Positions 33,849-45,253 of a DNA stretch of 64,000 nucleotides are shown here, in pieces. The stretch comes from Brasenia schreberi (taxonomy: Eukaryota > Streptophyta > Magnoliopsida > Nymphaeales > Cabombaceae): positions 17,044,501 through 17,108,500 of the forward strand of contig JAYKKT010000089.1 of NCBI GenBank assembly GCA_036023115.1. Reading direction: 5' to 3'. How positions within the stretch are numbered: position 1 is the stretch's first letter; every line of letters begins with the position of its first letter. Both the position numbers and the translations under genes were made by a program. The notes under the pieces are model-generated. The model ran no database searches and had not been told where the DNA came from. It was given only the letters and a program-made list of their open reading frames with translations.

Positions 33849-35135
33849 TTAAATTTGATACGGGGTTGTAATAATGGAGCGTTGTCTCCCCCCGGTTGTA
33901 ATAATGTGGTTTGGCACACCAACACACACGTGCACTTGAGCCATTCCGCTCTTAGCTGCACACCATTTTGGCACACACACGGGCCTTAACAACCCCTAAG
34001 ATATAGTTATACTTATATATATTTCAACTGCTTTGGTTTTAACTTAAGTCGTGGGTGTTGTCTTTCAATTCTACACACACACATTGAGCTTTAGCTCTTA
34101 CTCCCAAGACCCTAGTAAGGGCCATATTGCAATTTCATTTGGGTGTTTTAATTCAAGTTGTGTGCGTGGTCTTTCAATTCCACACTCACACACATTGAGC
34201 TTTCGCTCTTACTCCCAAGACCCTAGTAAGGGCCATATTGCAATTTCATTTGGGTGTTTTAATTCAAGTTGTGTGCGTGGTCTTTCAATTCCACACTCAC
34301 ACACATGGAGCTTTCGCTCTTACTCCCAAGACCCTAGTAAGGGTCATATTGCAATTCTATTTGGGTTTTACATTGCAAGTCATGTCAGTTGCCTTTACAT
34401 ATATACACAACACCCACGCACACGTTGGCGATCTTCGGGCCCATATATATTATAAGTATTTCCCTTCCGCTATGTCTTTAAGATTTGGGTTTTAAGGTTC
34501 AGCTGTGTGAGTAGTCTTTCCATTTATACACGACACACACTTGCACAATTGAGCCTTTCCGCTCTTAAGATATAGCCATATTTCCCTTTTGCAATTTCCC
34601 TTTTGCAATTTACATTACGTCATTTCCCTTAAGCATTGTCTTTCAATTCGGGTTTTCCTTTTGGAGTTGTGTGAGTTTGCATTGCATATTCGCCATACCA
34701 TGAGTTAGGACCCATATTGCATCAAAGCAAGCCCCACACTCCCATGCAAAAATCGCCCAACCTAGGTCACTTACGCACACACCTAATTGGCCCTAAAAAG
34801 CATAAAAAGAAAGACATGGGCACGTGCAAATCCCACGTGAAATAAAACTTGCAATCATACAAACAAAGCCCAAACACTTCAGGTATTTTTCAAAGAGGTT
34901 TGTTTAAAACGACTTTGCCAAGCATACAAACTGACCCTTGCGCATCAGTGTAAGAAGGTTTGTGACGAAAAGAGCTCACTTGCTCATAATCACCCCGATA
35001 GAGTTAGATTTCAAAACTTACTTCGCTAGCTTGAGTAAGCTAGCTGGCACGCCCTTGTTATAAAAAACAACTTAGACACACGAAAAGGTTCACTTCAGGC
35101 CTAAGAACTAGAAGTGGGAATTTTCCGTGTCTACA
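33849..35135 (+). repeat. Tat LTR L7, 3' part
   Basis: It runs from the GATACGGGGTTGTAATAATGG block to ...CCGTGTCTACA at 35135. It contains three tandem modules of about 113 bp (34084-34410) and the hairpin at 35025-35044. The 5' two-thirds of the LTR is absent. The head-to-head join with L6 occurs within a block both share. Confidence 0.8.
34084..34410 (+). repeat. Three tandem 113-bp LTR modules
   Basis: Each module has GAGCTTTCGCTCTTACTCCC, AAGACCCTAGTAAGGGCCAT, ATTGCAATTTCATTTGGGTG and a GTGTGCGTGG...CCACACTCACACACA stretch. Copies start near 34084, 34197 and 34311. Related modules occur in L2, L3, L8, L9, L11, L12, L14 and L15. Confidence 0.9.
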
Positions 35136-37103
35136 CCTAACCTCACCCGCAACCCGCGCACACCCTGCGCGCGCCTTGCAAGCGCGTCGCCCCCTGCGCG
35201 CACCCTACATGCCCCCTGCGCGCGCCCTGCCACCTCCCTTCCACCCGCCTGGCGCCTGGTGTCCACCTGCTGCCCGACCTTCCGCAACCAACCTCCATCT
35301 GCCGCCTCCTTCCCAACCACCATCACCTGCCACCTCCCTTCCACCCGGCTCCCCTAGTCACTCAACACTCCAACTCCACCCGGCTCCCCTAGTCACTCAA
35401 CACTCCAACTCCGCCCGGCTCCCCTAGTCGCCCAACACTCCAAATTACATCCGGCCAGCCACTAGCCCCTTACATCTCCCATCTACCACACCTTAGATAT
35501 CCCTAGCTCCCTCAACTTCCAGCCGTGGCCTTACCCCAATTCCCTAACACCCCACGCCCTTAGTTCCCACCTAACACCCCAACTCCATATCCCATCCCAC
35601 ACCATACACCTCACAATTGAAACCTGCCACTATCGTGACCTTATCCTATACCCTTCCATCACCCTACATAACACACTAAGGCCCCTAGTACCCCACGCTA
35701 TCCCTAGTCTCACACAAGACCCATCAACCTCACCTCTCAAGCACAAACCCACCACCCTCTTAGTGTCATGAACTTCAAAAACTCTCAAGCTTGAAGGCTC
35801 CATTTAGCCATCTTTCGCTTCAAGCTTCAAGGAAGACTCATCCGTGGGTGTGAAGCCAAGCAAACTCGTGAAGATTGGAGTGGACAAAAATCTGAATCAC
35901 GTAAGTGTTTTAATTCGGTATTTCATATCTCCTTTCTACGCTTTGATTAAATTTGGATATGGGGTTGTATTAACGGAGCCTTGTTTGCCCCCGATTGTAA
36001 TAACTTGGTTTGCTACACGAAGCATACACGAGCACTTGAGCCTTAGCTCTTACTCGTACACAAGCACCCACGTGCACCATTGAGCCTTCGCTCTTACTCC
36101 TAAGACTCTAGTAAGAGATGCGTGAGTTGTCTTTAAATTTATACACTCACACACGCGTGCATTGAGCCTTCACTCTTATTCTGTATAGGTATTTCAATTC
36201 AGCTGGGTTGTTACATTAAGTCGTGTGAGTTTGTCTTTCATTTACACACTCACACACAAAGAACACCCGAGTGCTTGCCCACGCACCTCACGCACCATTT
36301 TGGCCTTGGCAGCCGCTAAGATATAGTCCTATTTCTATATTTTTCGCTGCGTTTTCCCGGTTTAGTTGCGTGTGTTTGTCTTTCCATTTACACCCAAACA
36401 CAACACGCGCACGTTGGCGACCTTCGGGCCCATATATATATAGTTGTATTTCCCTTCTGCTATGTCTTTGAATTTCGGGTTTTACGGTTCAGCTGTGTGA
36501 GTTGCACTTCAATTTATTCACGTCATACACTTACACAATTGAGCCTTTTCGCTCTTAAGATATAGCTATATTTCCCTTTTGCAATTTTCCTTAAGCATTG
36601 TCTTTCAATTCTGGGTTTTCCCATTCAGTTGTGTGAGTTTGCATTGCATATTCGCCATACCACGAGTTAGGGTGCATACTTGCATCAAAGCAAATCCCAT
36701 ACACCATGCAAAAATTGCCCATACTTAGGCACTTGATGCACACATCCCCCTAAATTTGGCTAAAACCCGAGACATAGGAGACGTGCAAATCCTACGTTAA
36801 TAAAATCTGCAACAAAACAGGTGAAACCGACCAAACACGTTGCATACTTTTCAAAAAGGTTATGTTTGCTCAAAGTCGATTTTTTTTAAAGCGTACAGAA
36901 TGACCCTTGTGCATCGGTGCAAGAAGGTCTGCGACGAAAAGAGCCACTTGTCCACAATCGCCCCAAACAAGTAAGATATTTTCAAAACTTACTTCGCTAG
37001 CTTGAGTAAGCTAGCTGGCACGCCCTTTAAGCGACTTAGACATACGAAAAGGTTCGCTCTAGGCCCTAAGAAGCCCAGGGTCAGAAATTTCCACGTGTCT
37101 ACA
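35136..37103 (+). repeat. Tat LTR L8, flush with element III RT
   Basis: C-rich U3 (35136-35780), GTAAGT at 35901-35906, a GATATGGGGTTGTATTAACGG block near 35955, GAGC...GCTC modules, the hairpin at 36996-37015 and end CCACGTGTCTACA at 37103. The next bases CAGTC belong to an RT codon run (GTC ATA CCC TTT GGT). It therefore looks like an insertion in the RT whose left side was lost. Confidence 0.75.
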
Positions 37104-38103
37104 CAGTCATACCCTTTGGTTTGAAAAACATCGGTGCCACATACCAAAGATCCATGACTACGATCTTTCACTATCAAATTCATGTGCTCTTGGAAGTGTA
37201 TGTGGATGATCTCTTGGTGAAATAAAAAACCCGATGCACACATATCGAATCCTTGCAAAAAGTTTTCAAAAATTGAGGCTTTATAAAGTGAAACTAAACC
37301 CTCAAAAATGTATCTTCGGAGTAGAATCCGGCAAGCTTTTAAGTTTTATGGTAAGCCAAAGGGGCATTGAAGTTGACGCCTCTAAGTGTCGAGCCATCAT
37401 AGATATGCCTCCACCCTCCAATTTAACTCAAATCCGAAGCCTCCAAGGTCGCCTCCAATCAATTAGAAGGTTTATTTCAAACCTCGCAATGAGATGCGAA
37501 CCTTTCAACAAGCTTTTAAGAACAGGGGTGAAATTTGTGTGGGACGACGATTGCCAAAAAGCTTTCGAAAGATTAAAAGCGTATTTGGTTAATCCTCTGG
37601 TTTTAAACCCTCCAAAGCAAGGAAAACCTCTTTTACTTTATATTTCTGTGCATACGAATGCTTTGGGTGCCTTATTAGCTCAATATGAGGATGATACCCA
37701 TAAAGAGTATGCCATTTACTATATTTCGAAAACTCTATTGGCTTATGAAAGAAACTATCAAGCCATGGAGAAGACGTGCTTGGCCTTGGTATGGGCCTGC
37801 CAGAAATTTCAACATTACTTCCTAGATCATGAGATCTGGATAGTGTCTAGGCTTGATCCAATCAAGCATTTGTTTGAAAAACCTATCCTTATGGGTAGGC
37901 TGGGTAAATGGCAGCTCCTCTTGATGGAGTATGACCTGAAATTCCATCATCAAACCTCTGTTAAGGGGCAAGCCCTAGCTGACTATGTGGCTGATTTCCC
38001 CTTAGAGGATTCATATCCCACACTTGATGAAATGCCCGACGAAGGCATCTTTCAAAATCAATTTCAAAACCACATTTTATCAAACTGCTTAAGTGAAAAC
38101 TAA
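37104..38103 (+). pseudogene. pol: Tat element III: RT second half and first RNase H
   Basis: VIPFGLKN and YVDDLLVK are followed by the same TAA stop found at this position in element II. A deletion near 37270 shifts the frame, after which 37290-38103 is open. Motifs include IFGVESGKLLSFMVSQRG, LTQIRSLQGRL and the RNase H segment LYISVHTNALGALLAQYED with YQAMEKTCLALVWAC. The frame ends at TAA 38101-38103, where element IV has CAA (Gln). Confidence 0.88.
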
Positions 38104-38520
38104 GTGTGGAAAATGCACTTTGATGGGGCACGAAACCAAAGAGGGGCTGGGGCAGGAATCATCCTCATATCCCCTGAAAAGGGAGAAGATCCCATCACTA
38201 TTTGCCTAGATTTTGAATGTTCTAACAACACAGCTGAGTATGAAGCACTCATACAAGGCTTGAAAATTTCGAAAACTCTAGGGGCATCATGCATTGAAGT
38301 CTTTGGAGACTCTTTACTTGTCATAAACCAAGTGTTGAAAATTTGGCAAGTCAAAAATGAAAAACTTCTTCCATACCACAAATTGGCCACCAAGCTGGTC
38401 GAGTCGTTCCAATCGTGTACACTCACCCACGTAGGAAGAGAGGACAATGGCATAGCCGATGCCCTCTCATCCTTGGGCTTGGCCCTAAGGTCGATCCCAC
38501 TTTGGGAACTCGATCCTTAG
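38104..38520 (+). pseudogene. pol: Tat element III: archaeal-type second RNase H
   Basis: Catalytic-type residues are all visible: D in MHFDGA, E in TAEYEAL, D in VFGDSLLV, and D in GIADALS. This is the RVT_3-like RNase H that characterises the Tat/Ogre branch, placed between the first RNase H and the integrase. A one-base loss near 38488 throws the frame out before the integrase, and the stop at 38520 follows. Confidence 0.88.
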
Positions 38521-39845
38521 AAATATGGCACTCACCCACCCCATCCACACACGATTTAGAGATTTGCCAAAACAACACAACTTCCACTGAAAAACCCTGG
38601 TTTCAAGACATTAAAGAGTTCTTAGAAAATGGAGGATTTTCAGAATTCGCTTCGTCCAAAGACAAAGCTTTTATTCAAAAGATTTCAAACCGATACATGA
38701 TTTTGGGAGGGATTCTTTATAAAAAGAGTTTTACTGGCATCTTACTAAGGTGTGTCGACCTTAAGGAGGCTAGGATAATAATGCGTGAATTCCACGATGG
38801 AGAATGTGGAGGGCATGTAAATGCAAACATGATGGCAATGAAAATACTTAGAGCTGGTTACTTTTGGTCGACTCTAAAGCAGGATTGCCACGACCATGTT
38901 AGGAAGTGTCACCCATGTCAAGTGCATGGACACGCCATTCATATCTCGTCATCCATCCTGCATTCCGTGGTCAACCCATGGCTATTCACCATGTGGGTGT
39001 TTGACATCATAGGACCAATTTTTCCAAATGCATCAAACGGGCATAGGTTTATCCTAGCAGGCACTGAATACTTTTCCAAATGGGTTGAAGCTAGCTCTCT
39101 GACTAATGTCCAGGGGAAACATGTAGTGGCGTTCATTAGGAAAAATATCTTGGCTCGATTTGGAGTTCCAATAGACCTAGTGTCTGATAATGGCACCCCT
39201 TTCAAGAACGAGAGGATGGTAAAGTTATGTAACACGTATGGCATAACTCACCACTTCTCATCGCCCTACTACCCTCAAGGCAACAGACAAGCCAAAGCCA
39301 CCAATAAGACTCTCATAAGCATTATTGAGAAAACCTTAGAGAAGGGTAGGACATGGAATGAGAAGTTGGATGAAGCCTTATGGGCTTATAGGACTTCCAT
39401 TCGAACTCCCACAAATGCCACGCCATTTGAGTTGGTCTATGGCACAAACGCCATTCTCCCCATTCATACCAAACTACATTCATTTCATACATCACTTGCA
39501 CTCGACCTTCCCCTAGAGATGCTACAGCATGCTAGAATGGTCGAGCTTGATTTATTAGATGAAAGACGGCTCCTTGCTATGGATCATGCACATGCATACC
39601 GGCAAAGGATAGCTCGACATTATGAGAGGTATATGAAGCCTCACCACTTCAAAGTGGGAGACCTTGTGCTAAAAACCATCCAACATCGTGGCCCATATCC
39701 ACTTGGAAAGTGACAGCCCAAGTGGGATGGTCCTTATGTTGTACGTGGAACCACCACGAATAATGCATATTGGTTAGTCGATGTTGAGGGTAGAAATTTA
39801 GTAGACCCTATGAATGCCCAATATTTGAAAAAATACCATGTGTAG
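38489..39845 (+). pseudogene. pol: Tat element III: integrase
   Basis: The zinc-binding HHCC motif is present (HDGECGGH, then RKCHPCQ). The core follows: D in MWVFDIIGP and D in LVSDNGTPF. The third catalytic residue is Lys: GNRQAKATNK stands where the family has GNGQAEATNK. The C-terminal part includes HFKVGDLVL. A TGA at 39711-39713 (a Trp codon in the inferred parent) interrupts it, and the frame then continues through PKWDGPYVV to TAG at 39843-39845. This copy could not catalyse integration. Confidence 0.9.
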
Positions 39846-41009
39846 GGTCTAAGCTAAATCCTATTATGAAAATATTTTGAGAAAATCTCCTTTAAAACTT
39901 CGTGAGTGAGGATCAAAGTAGATCGTGCAACCTTGAATGAGAGAATCGATGCTTGTGAAAAAGGAGAGTTTTCAAAAACAGAAGGGTTACATTTCAAAAT
40001 TCTTCTTCTTACAAAGGAAGGCCTGGTTCAAAATAGCAAGATACTTGCAAGTAGTACGTGCTATTTCTAAATAGGTTGATCTAGGATGAATCGAGTAGAT
40101 CATTGGGATAAGTCCTCCTCTTCTCTTCTCTTCTCCAAAAGGAAAACTTGGCAAATAGCAAAAAGGGAAATCCCTACAAAAATCTCTTTCCAAAAGAAAG
40201 CTGAATCCAAAAAGGAAAAATCATTTCTTCTATGGAAAAGAGGGAGCAAAGAAAAAATACTCCCAAAGGGAGACTCTCTATGAAAAGAAAAAGGGAAAAA
40301 ATAGCCAAAAGCTCAAAAAGAGCAGTTTTCCGCCTCTTTGCCTCAAACCACGGGACACTCCAGAAGGGACCGTGGTAATTCTTTTCCCATCCGTGCGACT
40401 TATCTCAAGTGATGAAAGGTTCATTTCAAGGAGTCCTAAAGTAAAAATAGGATTTGCTTACTTGAATCTCATTTTGTTTGAGAATTAGGCGTTTTTGAGT
40501 AAGGCGTAGGAATTTTGAAATATTACTTGATTTTGTTATAAAACCTCCGCTAGATTAGCAAGGATCAAGACCCAAGTAAAGGGAAACACGAAAAGCTGAA
40601 AATCCTTAGGATTGAAGCTAAAAGGAATTTTCCTCTCTCAAAACGAATTGAGAAAACCTCGAACATCGAGCAACATAAGACCAACTCACTTGGTGCAGCA
40701 AGTCATAAGACTCCCAAGTTCGACCATTACCTTAAGTCTCTAGGACACCATACTTCTTAGCATATCATTCCATGCCATTCAATCACATGTGCACGCATGG
40801 ACATCTACACAATCCCAATTAGGACTAGCACCGCATTAGGTAAAGTCCCCTTTGGCAAAAATCCCCTCTTACTGGGCACAAAGGAAAAGTTTTTCTCAAA
40901 ACTAGGACGATCCCATATTCTTGAGGACGAATCTAGGGAGAAAGCAAACAGGGGTATTGTCTTCTTCTCCATTATCCAAATAAATTTGGATAATACCAAA
41001 GAGGGCATC
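39846..41009 (+). other. Element III 3' untranslated region
   Basis: About 1.16 kb between the integrase stop and the 3' LTR. It is A- and GA-rich with short unrelated frames up to about 80 codons and no domain. The purine stretch AAAGAGGG at 40998-41005, five bases before the LTR, is the likely polypurine tract for plus-strand priming. Confidence 0.65.
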
Positions 41010-44000
41010 TGTAAACACCCCAAAATCAAACGATTTTAAAAAAACAAACACCTGGTTTGAAAATACATTTCAAAACCAGACTTTGAGTTTTTGAAAACCC
41101 AGGTGTTGCAAAAGCTTTAAACTTCTATTTCAAAACACCGTTCAAAATATAAATTTCTCAAACTCGGGCCAAGTCCCAATTTTGTAAAAGCCCAAAACAA
41201 ACTGGTGGTACCTGATCAAAAGTAGCCTCAAAAGTAGGTTCAAAAGCCCAGAATCAAGCCTGGCCTGATAAAAGGAGGAGCAAAAGGAAAAATGAGAGCC
41301 TAGACTAGAAGCAAACTTCAAGCCTGGAGCATCAAATCCAAAGTCAAAAGCATCCACCAAATCATCAGAAATCCAAGCCTGAAATAACAAAACTCTACTG
41401 AAACGAAGTCCAGAAAGGTGAGAAGGAGTTCGGACGGAAAGGTTAGGGAAGACCCAGCCCAAGACGGAGCATTGATGAAGCCAGGGCCCGCAGAAACTGT
41501 CCGTCTTGAAACGTCAAGAAGGACTGAAGAAATGAAAATTTGGATTGTATATAGACCCAAATATCCAGATCCAGACCCAAATAGTGTTTGGATCGGATTT
41601 GGATCTCAAAATCCAAATCCAAGATCCATACCCAAGACCTACCTCATTTGCCTATAAATAGAGTTGAGGGAGTGCCATAAGTTCACGTGAAAGTGAAATT
41701 GGGAGGCTTGGGAAGAGAGAGAATGAGTGGAGGGCATAAAGTAGATATGGTGGGCCATAGCCATGTGGGCTTGATCAAGGGCATGGGTTCAAGCCTTGTA
41801 TGAACCTAGGCTCAAACCAAAGGGCTGCACCAACTTGAAGAAGGGCTGCACAAAGGCGTGGAGGCATGGGCTATGCATGGTGGACCGGCTCCAAGAGGTA
41901 GGTCTCTCAACCTCACCCTAACCTAGCCTAAACCACCTAACCGACCCCCCTAAACCTAACCCAAAACTAGCCTAGACCTAGCCCCTTTCACCTAAACCAA
42001 CCCAAACTCTCCCTAACTGACCTAAATCTAAACCTAATCGAGTGTAGCTGCACTCGGTTTGAACCCATGTCAAACCCCACCCGCCAACCTACATCCCTCA
42101 CCTCCTGGTGCCCCTAGCGCCACACTACACCAGCCCCGACCAGCGTCACCTGCCTGCCGTGACCCCCCACCTGCCACCTTCCAACACCCGGCTCCCTGCA
42201 AGCGCACCTACCGCCTGTCATCCCTGCCTTACCTCCAACCGCATCCCATCACTCCCTGCCTAGCACTATCCCCACCAGCCATCCGAACCTTGTCCTTAGC
42301 GTCGCACCTGCCCTGTCCCATCTCCCGACCAACCTAGCATCACCCCAGTACCTGTACCCTTTCCCAGTACCTAGCGCCCCAGCCAGCGTCACCCCACATC
42401 TCTCGACGCACCTAGCGCCACCCCGTTGCCGCACCTACCCTAGTGCCCTGCCACAGTCCCTGCCAGGTGCACCTGCCGCTTGCACACCTTTTGCCATGCC
42501 AAACCACCACCCTTACCTACCTAGCTCCCAGCCCATTACCTAAGACCCTACCTTAGCCGAGACCTGGCCAGCTGCAACCCTTCTCCTTAGTACCGATTAG
42601 GACCAGGCCCACTTAGGCCGTGACTTACCTTAACCAGCCCTCCACCTTGGCCGAACCTAAGCCCCTCCTAAGCTCAAACACCCGGCTGCCGCCAAGCATA
42701 CCCTAAACTCACATCAAAACCCACCTAGGGAGACCCATCTCTTGGCTGCCAAGGTGGACGGACCCGAGCATGATTAAGAGGAAAAGCTGACCACTTGTAA
42801 GTGTTTAAATTCGGTTTTTACCTTACTGATTTCAAATTTAATTTAATTCGATACGGGGTTGTAATAATGGAGCATAGTCTCCCTCTGAAATGTAATATTC
42901 GTGCTTGATACACGAAGCACACATATACACTTGAGCTATATTGCTCTTAGACATACACAAGACACCCACATGCACTTGAGCCTTTCCGCTCTTAATTGCA
43001 CACGATTGCACACACATTGAGCCTTTCCACTCTTAAGCTAAAGTATATATTTCCCTTTGGGTATTTACTTTAGTGAAAGCTGTGGGAGTTGCAATTCAAT
43101 TCGGGTTGCTACATTCACGTCATGTGAGTTTGTCATTTAAATTTCACACTCGCACACAAGAAGTACTCGAGCACTTGCTCCACACTCTCACGCATATTTT
43201 GAGCCTTTGCTGCTCATAAGATATAGCATACTTATATATTTTCCAGCTGCGTGAGTTTTACATTAAGTCGTGTACGCACTTACATTTCTGGGTGGGTTTA
43301 ATTCAAGTTGTGTGAGTTGTCTTTCCATTTACACACCAAAAGCACTCACTCACAATTGAGCCTTTCCGCTCTTATTATATATCTATATTTCAAGTTCGAC
43401 AAAGTTCAATTCAAGTTATGAGTTTGTCATTTAAATTTCACACTACACACACGCGTGCATTGAGCCTTTCCGCTCTTACTATATACTTATATTTCAATTT
43501 TGGCAAGTTCAATTCAAGTCGTGTGAGTTTGTCATTTAAATTTCACACTACACACACGCGTGCATTGAGCCTTTCCGCTCTTAAGATATAAGTATATTTC
43601 AATTATGCAATTTACATTCAAGTCGTGTGAGTTGCTTTCAAGTTCGGGTATTTCCCTTAAGCTGCGTGAGTTGCACTTCCATTCGGGTATTTACATTAAG
43701 TTGTGTGTGTGAGTTGCTTTCAATTCGAGCCTAGCTCACATCATCATATCAAACCCGAAAAACATTTGGTGCATCCTTGCATTCATGCGTTTTCAAAGAA
43801 ACCCTGAATCTACGCTCAAACTCGCTAAAATTAGGCCACTTGTTCACACACATCCAGCCTAAATAGCTCAAAAACTCAAAGACTTGGAATCTTCCAGCCC
43901 CGTACATAAAACTTGAAAACTTAGGCAAAACTCGAGTTTTCAAAAACACTTGTCTCCTTTCAAAGAATCAAAATTGTTTTATCAACGTCTATAAGCGCTT

Positions 44001-44204
44001 AAACTAACCCTTGACCACCGGTTCAAGAAGGTTTAAAGTGAAAAGATCCCGCTTGCTCACAATTACCTTTTAAAACGTTAGATATTTCAAAAAAAAACTT
44101 TGCTAGCTTGAGCAAGCTAGCTGGCACGCCCATAGAAACGACGTAGACGCGAAAAGGTTCATTTCCAGCTTCAAAAACTAGAAGTGAGAATTTTTGTACT
44201 TACA
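41010..44204 (+). repeat. Tat LTR L9 (3' LTR of element III), 3195 bp
   Basis: It starts TGTAAACACCCC directly after the purine tract and ends GTACTTACA at 44204. TATA box 41653-41662, ATCCAAA/TTGGAT words upstream of it, C-rich segment 42060-42500, GTAAGT 42797-42802, ACGGGGTTGTAATAATGG near 42850, and GAGC...GCTC modules to 43580. The hairpin is at 44102-44121. Confidence 0.9.
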
Positions 44205-45253
44205 ATCTCTAATCAAGGGTCGGTTCACTTTAAATCATGGGTTGGTTCACTTCAAATCAAGGGCCAAGATGGACTAATTTTACCGAATGAATTGGACTTA
44301 AGTGCTGATTTGGAAGGATTATCAAAGTCACATCAAGCCAACATATTAATTTGAATCAAGCCAAGTAAAGATAAGCTACACAAAGCTAGTCGGCCACTTG
44401 GGTTCACTTGGCTAGGGCTAGACATGCCCAACAAGGTCAAGAACCATCCCACATGGGGCTGGTCCATATCACCCAAAAGGGGGACCACCTAGCTTAACCT
44501 TGGGGCTGGATATGGGCCATGCAAGGCCTGCCCCAAGGAAGGCCCTAGAATTAGCCCCCCTTGGCCTATAAATAGGGCCAAGGGGGGGCGTGAATTGCAT
44601 CTTGGTTATCTTGGGTCTTGGGAAGAGAGGGGTTGCTCTAAGGGAAGTTCCAGCAAGAGAGAGTGATTCCAAGGGAGGGCTGCACCCAGGTAGGTCATCG
44701 GCTATTGAGGGAAGAGTGGAGAGAGGGGAATTGGGTAGTCTCTAGGACAAAGGGCTGCTGCATTTTGAAGAAAATCGTGAGTGAGAATAGGTGAGTGAAA
44801 TCAAGTAAAGGTATGGGCCGAATTGCATCCTTCAAGGTTCGGTCCTTGCATAAATTCTGTAAGTATTCCTAATCCTTGATTCTTCATTATCTCTTCTTCC
44901 TATTCAATTTGAAAGGGGATGTATTAATGGAGCCTTGTCTCCCCCCCATGTTGTAATAAGAAGTAGATGTGTTGTGATTTCTTCATTCTTACTTATGCAC
45001 TCTATGTGTTTGGTTTTGTGATTCTACCCCAATATATTCTATAGAATATTCTATATTCTCTAACTCCCTCTATGCTTAAGCTAATATACATATTTCCATT
45101 CATTTACCTTCAGTAATTTGCTTGGTGTTGTTGGGTTGTTGCAATTTAAATTCGGGTGAGAATGCATGTATGTATGTTCTAAAAAAAGAAATCCTAGTTT
45201 TCCAGCATCTGTATACTTTGATTGTTTCAATTTTAATTCTCTGATTTGTGATC
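44205..45253 (+). repeat. Tat LTR L10, left part
   Basis: It begins within the U3 of a related LTR. CCTATAAATA (44565-44574) is the TATA box, GTAAGT is at 44859-44864, and a GGGGATGTATTAATGGAGCC block lies near 44917. It is cut by solo LTR L11 at 45254 and resumes at 48650. Its own start was lost where L9 joins. Confidence 0.7.

Larger units (their letters stand above)
37104..44204 (+). mobile_element. Tat element III, 3' half with 3' LTR
   Basis: In order: RT from the VIPFGLKN motif, RNase H, archaeal-type RNase H, integrase, about 1.16 kb of untranslated sequence, a purine tract and a 3' LTR (L9). The 5' LTR, gag, protease and first half of RT are missing. Stops and frameshifts prevent a working pol. 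The base after the LTR begins ATCTC, the expected target duplication, whose partner is not in view. Confidence 0.85.

Noticed and set aside
37104..39845. Elements II and III as one element split by LTR insertions
   Set aside because: Both contain the RT second half, first RNase H and second RNase H, so they are separate copies.
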